NCBI GenBank assembly: GCA_015179025.1
Contig: WHUX01000012.1
Span: 248,001-312,000 of the forward strand
Direction of reading: 5' to 3'
DNA length: 64,000 bases
Source of the DNA: Terfezia claveryi
Taxonomy: Eukaryota; Ascomycota; Pezizomycetes; Pezizales; Pezizaceae
The number at the start of each line of letters is the position of its first letter. Position 1 is the stretch's first letter. The notes under the pieces are model-generated. The model was given only the letters and a program-made list of their open reading frames with translations, searched no databases and was not told where the DNA came from. Of this stretch, positions 36,120 through 46,925 are shown in pieces. A program made the translations under genes and the position numbers.

Positions 36120-38822
36120 CTACGTTCCCTTCCCCTCCCCGTCTCTTCTACACCCCTCCCTAAACCTCCCAAGCACACTCTCCGCCCTCCTCACTGCCCC
36201 CTCTAAGACCCTCTTACTCCTTCCCCAGCCCGTTATATCCCCATCCTCCCACGCTTCCCCCAACCCAGGTAACACCGCCCCCGCATACCCCGTCCACCTC
36301 CCAGGGGCAAATACCATATGTTTAAACCACTCCCTCCCTCCCCCAAGACCATCTTTATCGACCCAGGCTCGGTCAAACCTCCTAATAACCCTATTCGCAG
36401 CTGCGATACGTCGCCAGAGGATCAAGCGGTCGAGGTAATTTCTCCAAGACGGTTCCTGGATCGGAATGAGGTTGGGCTGGATCAAGGACGAGAGATGGCG
36501 GAGGGAGTTTTCGAAACGAGAGGCGTGGGCGGTGAGGGCCGAGAAGAGATGGGGAAGAGGTTTCAGGGTGAATGGGTCTTTATCACCACCATCACCATCA
36601 TTCCCATTATGTCTCTTATAATTCTTCGGGGGAGAATAAGAGAACGAGCTAGGGTTGCCATAAACATCCAGCTCCACCTTCTCATCATACTGCATACCCT
36701 TAGCAGAAAACATCTCCAAGGACTGGTGATTCCCCTCATCACTCCCACTTTTCACCCCCGCCAAATACCCCTCCAACTCCTCCGCATACCTTGTAACATT
36801 CATCGGTAAAATATCCCTGCTTGACAAATGTAATATGAGTGCACCCAACAATCTCGCCACCGCCTCATGATGTACAAACCCCTTATCCCCAAACATCTCC
36901 ATCCAGCTAAAACTATCATAATTCGAATGATACATCCACACCGCATCCTGGAGATCATTCTTGAAAGACATATCCGAGCTTGGGATCCCTAGGAAATCCT
37001 GGAAAGCAGTATAATCACTTCCGCTGCCGAGCGTTCTAATCTTGCCATTCCATCCACTATTCCCAATAGTCTTTCCCTCGCTAGGTTGGCCGACGGGGAC
37101 GCGGGAAGCAAGCTCGTGCAGGAGGTCAAAGAGGAGTGGGTTTGCGGCAGCTTCGAAGTGTGAACCAGTAGCGCCGACATCAAGGTTGATGTATGCTACT
37201 GCGTTTTTGGAGAGGTAAGATTTATGGTCTTCAACCCATTCTGTGGAGCCAAGTAAGCCATATTCCTCCCCGTCCCAGCTCGCGAGGATGATATCACGAA
37301 TTGGCTTCCACCCCATACTTGTCATTTTCGACAGAGCACCAGCAACTTCTAGGAGTGCAGCTGTACCGGAGTTGGGATCTCCTGCGCCGCCGGCGATCCA
37401 GGCGTCACGGTGGTTACCTGCGACGACGACTCCCTCTGTGGAACCGAGGGAGCCGGGGATACGCGCGATGACGTTCCACATGGGTGTAATGGTGTAGGTT
37501 TGTTCGTTGTAGAGGTTGACTGAGAGGTGAGGCGGAGTGGGGCCGATGTTGTATTTGACATCTTTGTATTCGAGGCCGCCAGGGGCCCAACCTAGGTCTT
37601 TTGCTAGTGGGCCATGAGAGTTGAGTGCGCGGAGGAGTGGGATGACGTCATCATAGGAGATTGGAATTGAAGGGATCTTGGGGGTGTTGTGGTGGGGGTC
37701 TTGCCGCGGGCAGCCTGGTTTAGAGGGGTATCCGGGGGTTGTTGGGTCCCCAGGGCCAAAGCTGAGGAATTGCACACTTCCGCGTTGGACAGATTGGTGG
37801 TGCCGTGCGGGGCCTTCAGGGTATTCCTCGTAACCGGCTTCTGGGGTGATGCCGAAATCGTCGGCGGGGTCGGAGTAGATGATTACACCGAGGGCCCCGA
37901 GTTCCTGGGCTCGCTTGACTTTGAGACCGCGGAAGATGCCACCGTATTTGGCGATTATGATGGACCCTTCGATAGTGATGTTGTGGGAAAGGAGGGTATC
38001 GTAGTCGGAGAAGGTGCCGTAGTTGGCGAAGACGAGGGGGGCAGTGACATTCCCACTGAGTGTGGAAGTTAGCTTGGGAGTATGAAATAAAGAGTAGAGG
38101 GGGTGGGTATGGTACTTTGCAGAGTATCCATGGAAAGTAGGAATCCTGTCCTTAAGTCCACTGGTTGTGTCCTTTTCTAGGACAGGCTCTTCGAGCTTTG
38201 CCTCGTACCTCACCGTGTAGTCGTTGTCGTGCTTCTCCAGCAGAGCTAGACGGTGTCCTACAGGATAATTGACGTAGATGTCATAGGCCTCGATCTTTGT
38301 GTCGAATCCTAACTCCTCAAACCTGTCTTTTGTCCATAAAGCCTGGCTGTAGTTTTGACCACCGAGATGTGGTCCAGAGGTGTAGAACCTACTCCATTCC
38401 TTGGCCCTGTCTGCCTTGGGGTATGAAGTTACGATATGCTCCCAATATTCGATTGGGTGGTTCTGATAGGGCCAATTCTTGTGAGGCAGTCGTAGACACC
38501 ATGTGCTCGGGTCTGCGATGCTGACGTTGAGGGCGAGGAACAAGCCAATGACGGCATAGAGGGCTAAGGCTGAGAGTATAATATATGTGAAACGAGCAAA
38601 GCCAGTGGCAAGTGTCGTTCTGCGGTATGTCCGGGGCGAGGGCCCATGAATGGCACATTTTAGAAACGAGCGCCGCTGCCCGTCGTCGTAGCCGTCGAGG
38701 AGTGGTCGACGGTCCCCGGCCATGGCCATGTATTTCGGAATGCCGTCAGCGCTGTGTTTATTGTGGCATGCAATTAGAGCTTCTCTGTCGGAGAGCTTGA
38801 GATGGTATGAGGAGGTGTTCAT
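36120..38822 (-). CDS. M28 metallopeptidase, glutamate carboxypeptidase II-like
   Basis: Type II membrane zinc peptidase of the GCPII/transferrin-receptor family (M28B). It is an intronless frame of 900 residues. A short cytosolic N-terminus is followed by one membrane span at about 79-99 (YIILSALALYAVIGLFLALNV). A protease-associated domain comes next (about 250-400; GSIIIAKYGGIFRGLKVKRA). In the catalytic domain the di-zinc ligands and the base are all visible: His in GNHRDAW, Asp in GAGDPNSGTA, Glu-Glu in WDGEEYGLLGS, Asp in YINLDVGA, and His in YHSNYDSF. The enzyme should therefore be active. The C-terminal helical dimerisation domain is present (HLSSLIQPNLIPIQEPSW). Substrate is unknown; yeast relatives include Vps70 and Tre1/Tre2. 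The gene is divergent from the F-box gene at 39772. Confidence 0.93.
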   Translation of the reverse strand: MNTSSYHLKLSDREALIACHNKHSADGIPKYMAMAGDRRPLLDGYDDGQRRSFLKCAIHGPSPRTYRRTTLATGFARFTYIILSALALYAVIGLFLALNVSIADPSTWCLRLPHKNWPYQNHPIEYWEHIVTSYPKADRAKEWSRFYTSGPHLGGQNYSQALWTKDRFEELGFDTKIEAYDIYVNYPVGHRLALLEKHDNDYTVRYEAKLEEPVLEKDTTSGLKDRIPTFHGYSAKYHTHPLYSLFHTPKLTSTLSGNVTAPLVFANYGTFSDYDTLLSHNITIEGSIIIAKYGGIFRGLKVKRAQELGALGVIIYSDPADDFGITPEAGYEEYPEGPARHHQSVQRGSVQFLSFGPGDPTTPGYPSKPGCPRQDPHHNTPKIPSIPISYDDVIPLLRALNSHGPLAKDLGWAPGGLEYKDVKYNIGPTPPHLSVNLYNEQTYTITPMWNVIARIPGSLGSTEGVVVAGNHRDAWIAGGAGDPNSGTAALLEVAGALSKMTSMGWKPIRDIILASWDGEEYGLLGSTEWVEDHKSYLSKNAVAYINLDVGATGSHFEAAANPLLFDLLHELASRVPVGQPSEGKTIGNSGWNGKIRTLGSGSDYTAFQDFLGIPSSDMSFKNDLQDAVWMYHSNYDSFSWMEMFGDKGFVHHEAVARLLGALILHLSSRDILPMNVTRYAEELEGYLAGVKSGSDEGNHQSLEMFSAKGMQYDEKVELDVYGNPSSFSYSPPKNYKRHNGNDGDGGDKDPFTLKPLPHLFSALTAHASRFENSLRHLSSLIQPNLIPIQEPSWRNYLDRLILWRRIAAANRVIRRFDRAWVDKDGLGGGREWFKHMVFAPGRWTGYAGAVLPGLGEAWEDGDITGWGRSKRVLEGAVRRAESVLGRFREGCRRDGEGKGT

Positions 38823-39771
38823 GGATTGAGTGGCACCTGCCGTTGATTTATAACAAGTACCAGACCCGCTTGTCTCTCATCTCGTCTCGTATCCCCCTCT
38901 CCGTTGGCTTGCCGATCGGGTTGTGTGCAACCCCATGCGGAATGGCACACTGCTTGAAGAGCATGCATAAGTGACTGCATGCGCAACGGGCTACCTGCAT
39001 ACCGGCCTGGCATATGCACGATGAAGGCAAGATGCAAAATGCAGCAGAATATACAGGACGCAAAGAGAATCGGAGTACCGTCAGAAGGCCCTCACCAGCC
39101 CTGCACAAAGGAAGATTTTGACTGAAAGAGTCCCGAATACCGTGAGTACTCACATATCATGATCATGTTCATGATCATGTCATGTCATGTTCTAACTTTA
39201 CACGCTGCCTTCATCGCCATTTCTCATGGTACAAAACATAAGATTTGCAAAAACCACCGACGCATCCATTAGCCCCCAGACAAACCGAGGCAGCGACTGG
39301 ACCAAAGCGACTGGACCATCACCGGATGCCAGCCTGCCAATAGGGTGCCGTTCTGTCATATATATACCTCCTCCAATCTACATTCGATATACACGTTTCC
39401 GCCCATGGATCGCAGCCTGTGAGGCACTGGCAAGGGCAAGGGTCACGAACAAAAGCCACTGCAGACAGCGCTCCAGTCTGCTCAATCTCCCGATCGTCCC
39501 CTCTTTTCCTCCTCCTCAGACTTCGGCGGGCTCTGCGTCTATTTAAGGCATACGAAAGCATTCCCGCCCCCAGACAACATCAGATGTGAACACGAGAGTC
39601 GCATTCACCGTCTCTCGTGCAGATCCGCAGCCTCACGAAGCTAACGCCGACTGGTTGGTTGCCTGCAGCATCGACAAACCTGTGCTCGGTTCGATAGCTG
39701 TCAATTATCACCACCTCGCACCTCCTCCTCCGCCCCTCCCACCCCCTTCCACCCACTCTCTCTCTGTAGAG
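38823..39771. promoter_or_regulatory. Divergent promoter region with palindromic decamers
   Basis: Separates the divergent starts of the M28 peptidase and the F-box gene. At 39158-39179 two copies of the self-complementary decamer CATGATCATG are separated by TT and followed by TCATGTCATG. This is a plausible binding site for a dimeric factor, though no function is known. The right end is a C-rich leader. Confidence 0.5.
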
Positions 39772-42039
39772 ATGAGCTCATCAGGGTCTCTGCCCCAGGA
39801 GACAATTATCCAGCAATCGCCAGCTCCTCGCTTTCTGAGCCTGCCTATTGCTGAGGGGTTATCGCTCTCCGCTTCGGGCCGGACGGCAACAAGCTTCCTT
39901 GACCTCCCTCCGGAGATTCTGACGCAGATTTCCAACGAGACCCACGCCGTCGATGCATACAATCTACGACTAGTGCACCCGCAGCTCTATCATCTATTTG
40001 GGCCAGAAAATAACCTCTTCTGGTTCAAGACTACATTTAAGGACTATGTGGTGCACTATGGTCCGCCGCCGAAGCCTACCCCATCGGACTCAGAAACTCC
40101 AGACCCAGTGCCCCTAGAGCTGAGTCAGTTGCCTTTCTGGGATACCCTATGGCGATTAAATCTCTTGAACCGAAATGCAGATTCGGTGCGAGGGTCTAGT
40201 AAACACAAAGAGCAGCTCTACAAGTATGATGCCGCTTTTAAGTACTTTGAGCGCATTCAGTCAACCCTCAAAGAGAAGCGCGGCTGTCAGGTCTGCTGCG
40301 TTGGATCGTATACAGAGAGCAAATACTTTGGAAGCATAAAAAGGCTTCTATGCACATTCTGTTTTGATGATATGACCATCAGTACGTCAAGCTGTTTACC
40401 TACACTTTGCTCACGATACTGATGATACGTTCTGCTAGACCGACCAAAGATGCGGTTCTTGAAGCTCGAAGATGATGCGTACCGATTTGTGAGATTTCGG
40501 CGAAAAAACGGATCTGTGAAGTACGCCTGCTGGCTTCCAGATGTCTTCCGCATTCTACCACCAGACACAAAATTCACAAGCATACACGACATTGAACGCA
40601 CATACGATGCAAAGTACAAGGAGGATAAAAATGCACTATCAGAATATAAAGACAAGACCCGGGAAGCAGTGCAGCAGGCTGCAGTAGAGGTCTATACCAA
40701 AGATCCTGAATTCGCTGGATTTCGTGCCGTTTTCCCCGTGGAAAAGATGGAGGACTATGTGTATGGCTTGGAAACAATCGAGCCTGTGGAGGTGATAAAC
40801 CGGTGGTGCAAGAAGCCCAGGACGAAAGTATGGTGTGTCGATATTGCGAAGAAAAGTGTTCTTCCACAATTTCATATTGTGCCTGATGGGAATTATCAAG
40901 GGCCAAAGAAGTATGCAGTTAATAAGGAGGGCAAACCGTTTCTAATACATGGTGGCAGGAAGATGATTGTGAGGAGTGGTGTGCCCCTAGCGATTGAGTC
41001 CGCAGTCTTTAAATACCACGAGGAGAGATTTGTTAGGCTTGGGGCAGGGTGGGATCATAGAGGAATGCAAGCGGATGACAAGCTCATGTTTGGGTATTGC
41101 CAGATATGTATGGATAAGAAGTTGAGAGAGAGTGGAGACTTACAAAAGGTCGATTTGGAAAGACGGAAACGGAAGCGGGATTTAGCTGACCACGGGGATT
41201 CGGAGCGAGAGCCCAGTGGTATTGACGCGGAGGGAGGTATAGATGCTGCATCAAATGCCTCATCTTTCAGCCCACAGCAACCTTCACCCATTAGTTCACT
41301 AGAGTCGTCGGCCTCGAGGTCACATGCTCCATCACCCTCGAGCTCACAAACACCATTACCCTCCATATCACAGTCGCCATCGTCCTCCAGCTCACAGTCG
41401 CCATTACCATTCCTGTCTCAATCACCGCTACCCTCCAGCTCACAATCCCCCTCATCGTTCACCTCCCAACCACCACCTCCCTCCTTCACAACAGGCACCA
41501 CCTCCGCCTACCCCACCCCCCTCTCCCCCAAAATTTGGCAAACCTCTTCCCCCACCCCCCCCTCCCGCAAAAAAGGACACAAACACACTCATACATCAAC
41601 CGAAGTCCTCTTAGCAAAATACCTCCCACAACTATATACCGCCGAAACAGCAGCCAACTTCCCCACCATACCTCGAAGGTTGATTAGTGATCCCCAACAG
41701 GTCAAGATGATAGGGGCGGAACAGGTCAAAATGACAGGGGCTGAACTCGCGGCGCATTATTTGGCGTGTCATGTGGATAGGTTTTATAGTGGGGAGGCGG
41801 AAGGGCCAGAAAGGAGGTTTGAGAGAGGGAAGGGGGGTTATTGGTTTTGGAATCTGGGGGAGGAGGAGGATGTGGATATGCAAGATGCGGAGGGGAATGG
41901 AAGTGGGGAGGGGGCGAGTAGGGAAGAAAGTGAGCAGAGGGGGGAGGGAGAGCTGGAGCTGGATGGAGAGGGGTGGGAAGATAATTTTGGTGAGGGGTCA
42001 TCAGCGTCATGGTTCCAGGGAAATGCAAGGCGTGGTTGA
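39772..42039 (+). CDS. F-box protein with cysteine motifs and Ser/Pro repeats
   Basis: Probable SCF ubiquitin ligase adaptor. Exons 39772-40381 and 40439-42039, about 736 residues; the phase-1 junction reads DDMTI/NRPKM. The F-box is at about residues 42-85 (FLDLPPEILTQISNETHAVDAYNLRLVHPQLY). Cysteine pairs follow near 185-203 (GCQVCCVG..LLCTFCFDDM) and could bind zinc. A later region (DAYRFVRFRRKNGSVKYACWLPD) is well folded-looking but not recognised. Residues about 490-570 are low-complexity imperfect repeats of a SSSQSPLPS type. The C-terminus is acidic. The start was set at the Met of MSSSGSLPQE because the frame upstream is C-rich leader without an ATG. No substrate-binding repeats were recognised, so the target is unknown. 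Confidence 0.82.
41320..41490 (+). repeat. Imperfect 27-nt coding repeat array
   Basis: Within the F-box gene the unit encoding roughly SSSQSPLPS recurs six or seven times with substitutions. It is in frame throughout, so copy number can change without breaking the protein. Confidence 0.8.
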
Positions 42040-43970
42040 TGAGTATAATATTGAAACCGGGACTAACAAGGCTTTATCCTTCTCTCTTCCTCCTCTCTTC
42101 CTCATTCCCTCGCCTTACTCTATCTCTTCGTTGTATAATTTTCTTTCAACATTGCTTTTATCACGCTAAGCACCTTCTTTCCTTTTTCTGCACATGGAGT
42201 TTGCTATTTATTTATTTATTATGTCTTCTGCACTTACTCATGATGGCTTTTGGGGGCTTTATTTTGTCTTTGACTATATTTCTATATGCTCTGCTATAAC
42301 TTACATTCCTAATCGCGTCGCCTCAGCAAGCTCTTCTTTTGACACTTTTCGGTTTGGAATTTATCTTACGTATTTTGCTGTGGCGTCGTGTGGCCATCTT
42401 TTTTTTTTATTTTTTTATTTAATTTTTGCTCTCTTGGTTTGTGTTGAATTGATTGCTAGGGTCGGCTTTTGCCTGCTGTTCTTCGTTTCTTTTTATAAGT
42501 TGTCGCCGTTATATAAGGTACGTAAGGGGGAGGGATGGAGGAGGAAAATCGAATGTATCCATGTTGTACTGTACCTTTCGTAGCACATCATTACATAACA
42601 TGGCAGGGTTAACCTTTGTTTGGAGTTATTCGGATTGTTGGAGTAATTGGATGCATTATGGAGAGCGTTGGGGTGGAGGACTAAGGTGAGAGAGGTAGTT
42701 AAAAGGGAAATAGGGCATGGCTTTTTTTTTTTATAGAGTACATTAGATACTTGGAGTAACATCATATTTTCATTCTAGTATAAAACTTTTTGAAATGAAA
42801 GTAATTCCAGAGGAGGGTGGTGGTGTTACCCTCAACCTTCAACACCTCCCGCCACTCCTCCTGCTCAAACCCCAAGAGGGAGAGTGTAGGCCTGATGTAA
42901 GGTTTATCTTATCGCTTTTTGTTAAATTATGGGGATAGGCAATTGGTGCAGATATGTTAACCAGACTACATTTATAATAAATAAAAGCGCCGCATGTACT
43001 TACAAGATTGATTGATAATTTACCAGAATACAACAAAATATTCACCAGTTTTAAAGGGAGGAAGCGGGAGGAGTAGAGGTGGGGAATTCATTTGTTTATC
43101 ACCCAGATAGTACTTATATGTAGAACCCAATTCCTATACCACCATAAAGCAAAAGGAAGGGAAGAAAAACCCGCCCACCCATGTTACAAGATTCAAGATC
43201 AAGATAACCCGCCCTACCATGCCTGTTCCGTACGTATTGTACCAAACAAACTGGCTGAGTTCTACCCGACCAGACTAACTGAACCCCAACCCCACACCCC
43301 CATCCCCATCCCATCCCCATCCCATCCCATTCCATCCAATCCATCCCATCCCATCCCATCCCATCCCATCCAATCCCATCCCATCCCCATCCCATCCCAT
43401 CGCATCCCAAACTACTAAACTAAACAACTAAACTAATAATAAACCAAAGGAGTCTCAGCCCCTTGTTGTATACTAATACTATGAAACGCCCGCCAAATAA
43501 TATAAATATAAATAGAGACCAACCTACTCTTCGGAACACCCAAAGCAAGACCAATGGAACGTACGCACGAGAACAAAAAAAAAAAGGATATCAGAGTGCC
43601 AACCAGACTAGATATCGAAGACAAGAAAATAATAATAACAGTTTATGTCGAGCAGACAAAGGGAGGAATATGTGTTACTATGCTAACCTAACAATAGAAA
43701 TAAGAAAAAAAGAGCAAGCGTGCCTGCCTATAGGTATATCGAACGGAGAAAATTTTACGACAAACGAAAAATGAGAAAAATCGCAGTGGACATTCAACAT
43801 CCGCTATAACTCAATCAATCAATCATCGAAGGAGGAGGGTGAGATGAACAAAAAGAAATTAAATATCCAAACAAAGATCGCAAACAACCCGTTACCTGGT
43901 CCGGTGAACTGACTATACCCTCAACCCGCTCCCTCCATCCCCAATCCCTGACCCCACCGCCTCCCCAGAA
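42040..43970. other. Convergent intergenic region, T-rich, with CCATC microsatellite
   Basis: Lies between the 3' ends of the F-box gene and the Zn2Cys6 gene. The left half is T-rich and open by composition only. It contains TTACCCTCAA at 42826-42835, AACCAGACTA at 42959-42968 and 43601-43610 (near match GACCAGACTA at 43268-43277), and a pentamer array at about 43295-43405. No gene is supported. Confidence 0.6.
43295..43405. repeat. Pentamer microsatellite (CCATC)n
   Basis: About 110 nt of ccatc units with occasional extra C or A. It gives long but meaningless open frames on both strands. Confidence 0.95.
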
Positions 43971-46925
43971 CTACTGCTCCCCGACCCCTCTCTCACCGTT
44001 ATCGAATACCCCCCACCCCGCCGCCGATACGACCTGCTCCCTCTCAACCTCTTCCGCCCTACTCGCCGCCACTGCCGCCACCGCCGCATTCAACAAATTA
44101 TTATCCGCACTGAGATTCATCAACCCCGCCAGCCCCGCCTGGACTAAACTGGACGCATGCGGGTTTGTGTCCATATCAATCGTGCTAACATACTCCGCGT
44201 ACTTCTGCCAATCTGATCCAGTATATGTCCAGGGAAATACCGATGTGTGAGGATTATGGTGCGAATTGTGATGGGGATGGTGAGACAAATGGTTCATGTG
44301 GAGAGGGTCTTGGCGAGACTGAGGTTGTTGGTAGTATGTATTCTGGTGATGAGATTGCTGCTGTTGCTGTTGGGAAGCATAGTTGTTTGTATCGTAAGTA
44401 TTATTTTCTGGTATAGAGAGTGAGTCGAGAACATATGCTTGTTGTTGCGGAGGCGGAGCGGATAGTGGTTGGGAGGTGGGTGTGTAGATTTGCTGAGAGG
44501 GTGATGGCATTCGGTTTACTCGGTCAGTGTCAAGGGGCGAGAGAAGCTGCGAACCCAGCTTCGGTGGTTGTAGAGTTGATGACGGTATTGTGTAGCTGCC
44601 TGAAGCCAAACTAGAGCTGAGGGGGTAGTATGGTGACGAGGGACTTAATACAGAGCCACTAGCTCCCTGTAGGTTGCGATTCCCTTTAGTAGTGACACTC
44701 TGTTGATTGTTCCTTTGTCGTTGGTAGAGATACTCGAGTGTGCCCTGAGTTAATCTCCGGACAATGTCGCGCAATGAGTTTGGAGAGCCTGTACCTTAAC
44801 CATATATTAGTGCACAAATCTGAAAATGGTGACGCATGAGAATACCAACCAAGTAATGAGCCCAGTTCACCCATGATACCTTCACAAAGATCCATATCGG
44901 CTTTAACCTGGTCGATTTCCTCCTGCGTGACCTCCTGCTCACCCTTTTTCCACATCGAGAATAGAATAGTCAATGCAGCAAGCAATTGTTGGGTGATAGT
45001 ATACCATGTCGCATCCAAATAGCTGTTTTCTTTTCGAAGTTTATCGGTGAGGCGTAATATCTCTCGAGACGATTCAACACACATTTTCACACTAGCCTTA
45101 TTAAATGTAGGTGATGGTGAAAGGCTCAAAGATGGGTGCCTCATGAGAATACGAGCTCTGAACAAAGTCGTTAGTAATTCTCAGTCCACCAATAGACAGA
45201 TAACTCACTCATGAAACCAGATATCGAGGGTAAGTGCTTGGTACCGATGATCAACCCTGGTCGAATCGTGTGATATCCACTTTGGTACTTGGCCCCTCCA
45301 TTGTATCAACCTCTTCTCCAGCTGCTCCACCAAGTCCACATACTTGTCTCTATTCGGTCTCGCTACGGAGTAAAGAGACGCATTGGTCTCTATATATAAT
45401 GGTATGACCTTAAACATCTCTATGCCAACATCAAAGCTACAACCTTCCACACCTTCAGGCCGTGGAAGATACCCTTCAGCTGTGAGATATTCGTCATCAA
45501 TTCTCTCTGGTAACTCAATGTCACAGTCTCCATCCGTGATGCCAACTGGCCTCCCGAGCTTAGCGCAGAGGTTCACCTCTATCACATATAAGCACCACCA
45601 AACCCTCTTTCTCATTTCCTCTTCAATATAGTCAATCTTGTGGTCGGGTGCACGCCATTTCTTCGACGAGCGATGGAGCCCTAGTTCGACTGCCATTGAC
45701 ACTACTAGTCGTGCTATGAACCAGCAGGCACCAGGTTTTCTGAATGATCGAATATGCTGTAATATTAAACCAAGTCCCTGCAAATCTTCTAATGAAGCAG
45801 AGTGTAGTAATTGGTAGAAATGAGTTAATGAGAAATGATAATGCTCATAGGACTTTTTCAGTTTCTCTGTACACTCCTTCGAACGTCTGCGTGTGCCAGT
45901 CTGCCAGTAGCAGATAGCGACCATCATGTGAACTTGGACCAAGACACCAGGGGTTGGCTTATAGTCCCGATCGTCGTATAAACGCTCGAGCTGCTCATGA
46001 GGCAATCAGCAGTGATATCAAGGAACCAGAGGCAATGCACACCAACCTGTTTCATAAATGTTTGGCGGTGAACTATTGGTAGGTATGAGTACGAGAATGC
46101 GAAGAACCATTCGGCGCATCTCATACACTCTGCTTTCGATGGAAGCTCTAAATCTTGAGGAACCTTAGGATTCACGCCAAACATAGAGCTCAGGCAGCTA
46201 GCATAAGACTCGCCAATTCCATCCTCTGCTCCAGGATTGTTGATATCCGCCGGGTCCACATCCGAAAGATCAATCTCAACTCCTAATACTGACAGTGCTG
46301 TATCTCTCATGCTGTGCAGAGTAGAGGCCCCCGATGATGATCCCAGATAATAACAACCGGCCCGGAATCCTCTAACCTTGTCGTCTCCCAGACATGTGCT
46401 GTTCCGGAGCTGTGGGAGGATTTTGATACCCCTGTTGCCATTCATCGTACCAGGTTTTGTTCCGTTGGTTGAATTGTATGTGTCGCCTCCGCTGCGCAAA
46501 CTCGATCCATCATGCTTTTGTCCACCGTTCACCCCCCCATGATCTCCACGAGCACTCCTTTCCAACGCCAAACTAGCTTCCAATTCCTTCACCCTCACCT
46601 CCAAACCACCAACTTTTGCCTCAAGGTTTTCCACATATCCACGAGGCATTGCACGTTGCGATATTCGGTCGGTCGTGCGACACTCTGTTCGATTCTGCAT
46701 ACATGGAGAACAACCTCCTGGTAATCCATCACATCGTATTTTCCTCACCTAAGAACGCAACTTGTCAACATAGTTCACAACGATACAATCACTGAAGATG
46801 GCTCATACCTTACACCGATCACAAGCCTGTCCTGTTCTTGTCGAGCTCGATAATTTCCGTTTTACTGACCTCGTGAATTCGTCTGCAGAGTGAAACTCAA
46901 TATTCTCATTTATTCCTGGGGCCAT
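43971..46925 (-). CDS. Zn2Cys6 fungal-specific transcription factor
   Basis: DNA-binding regulator. Exons: 46809-46925, 46047-46748, 45209-45990, 44850-45157 and 43971-44788, about 908 residues. The binuclear zinc cluster has C35-x2-C38-x6-C45-x6-C52-x2-C55-x6-C62 (GQACDRCKVRKIRCDG..CSPCMQNRTEC) and is interrupted by an intron after residue 39. A short coiled coil follows (ENLEAKVGGLEVRVKELEASL). The middle homology region typical of fungal regulators lies at about 210-560 (RRRSKECTEKLKK, MRKRVWWCLYVIEVNLCAKLGRPVGI, FHEARILMRHPSL). The C-terminal 270 residues are rich in Gln, Ser and Pro and may activate transcription. Two of its four introns use GTTGGT donors. The target genes are unknown, and no biosynthetic cluster surrounds it. 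Confidence 0.9.

Noticed and set aside
43092..43418. Pro/Ser/His-rich frame upstream of the Zn2Cys6 stop
   Set aside because: Created by the CCATC microsatellite.
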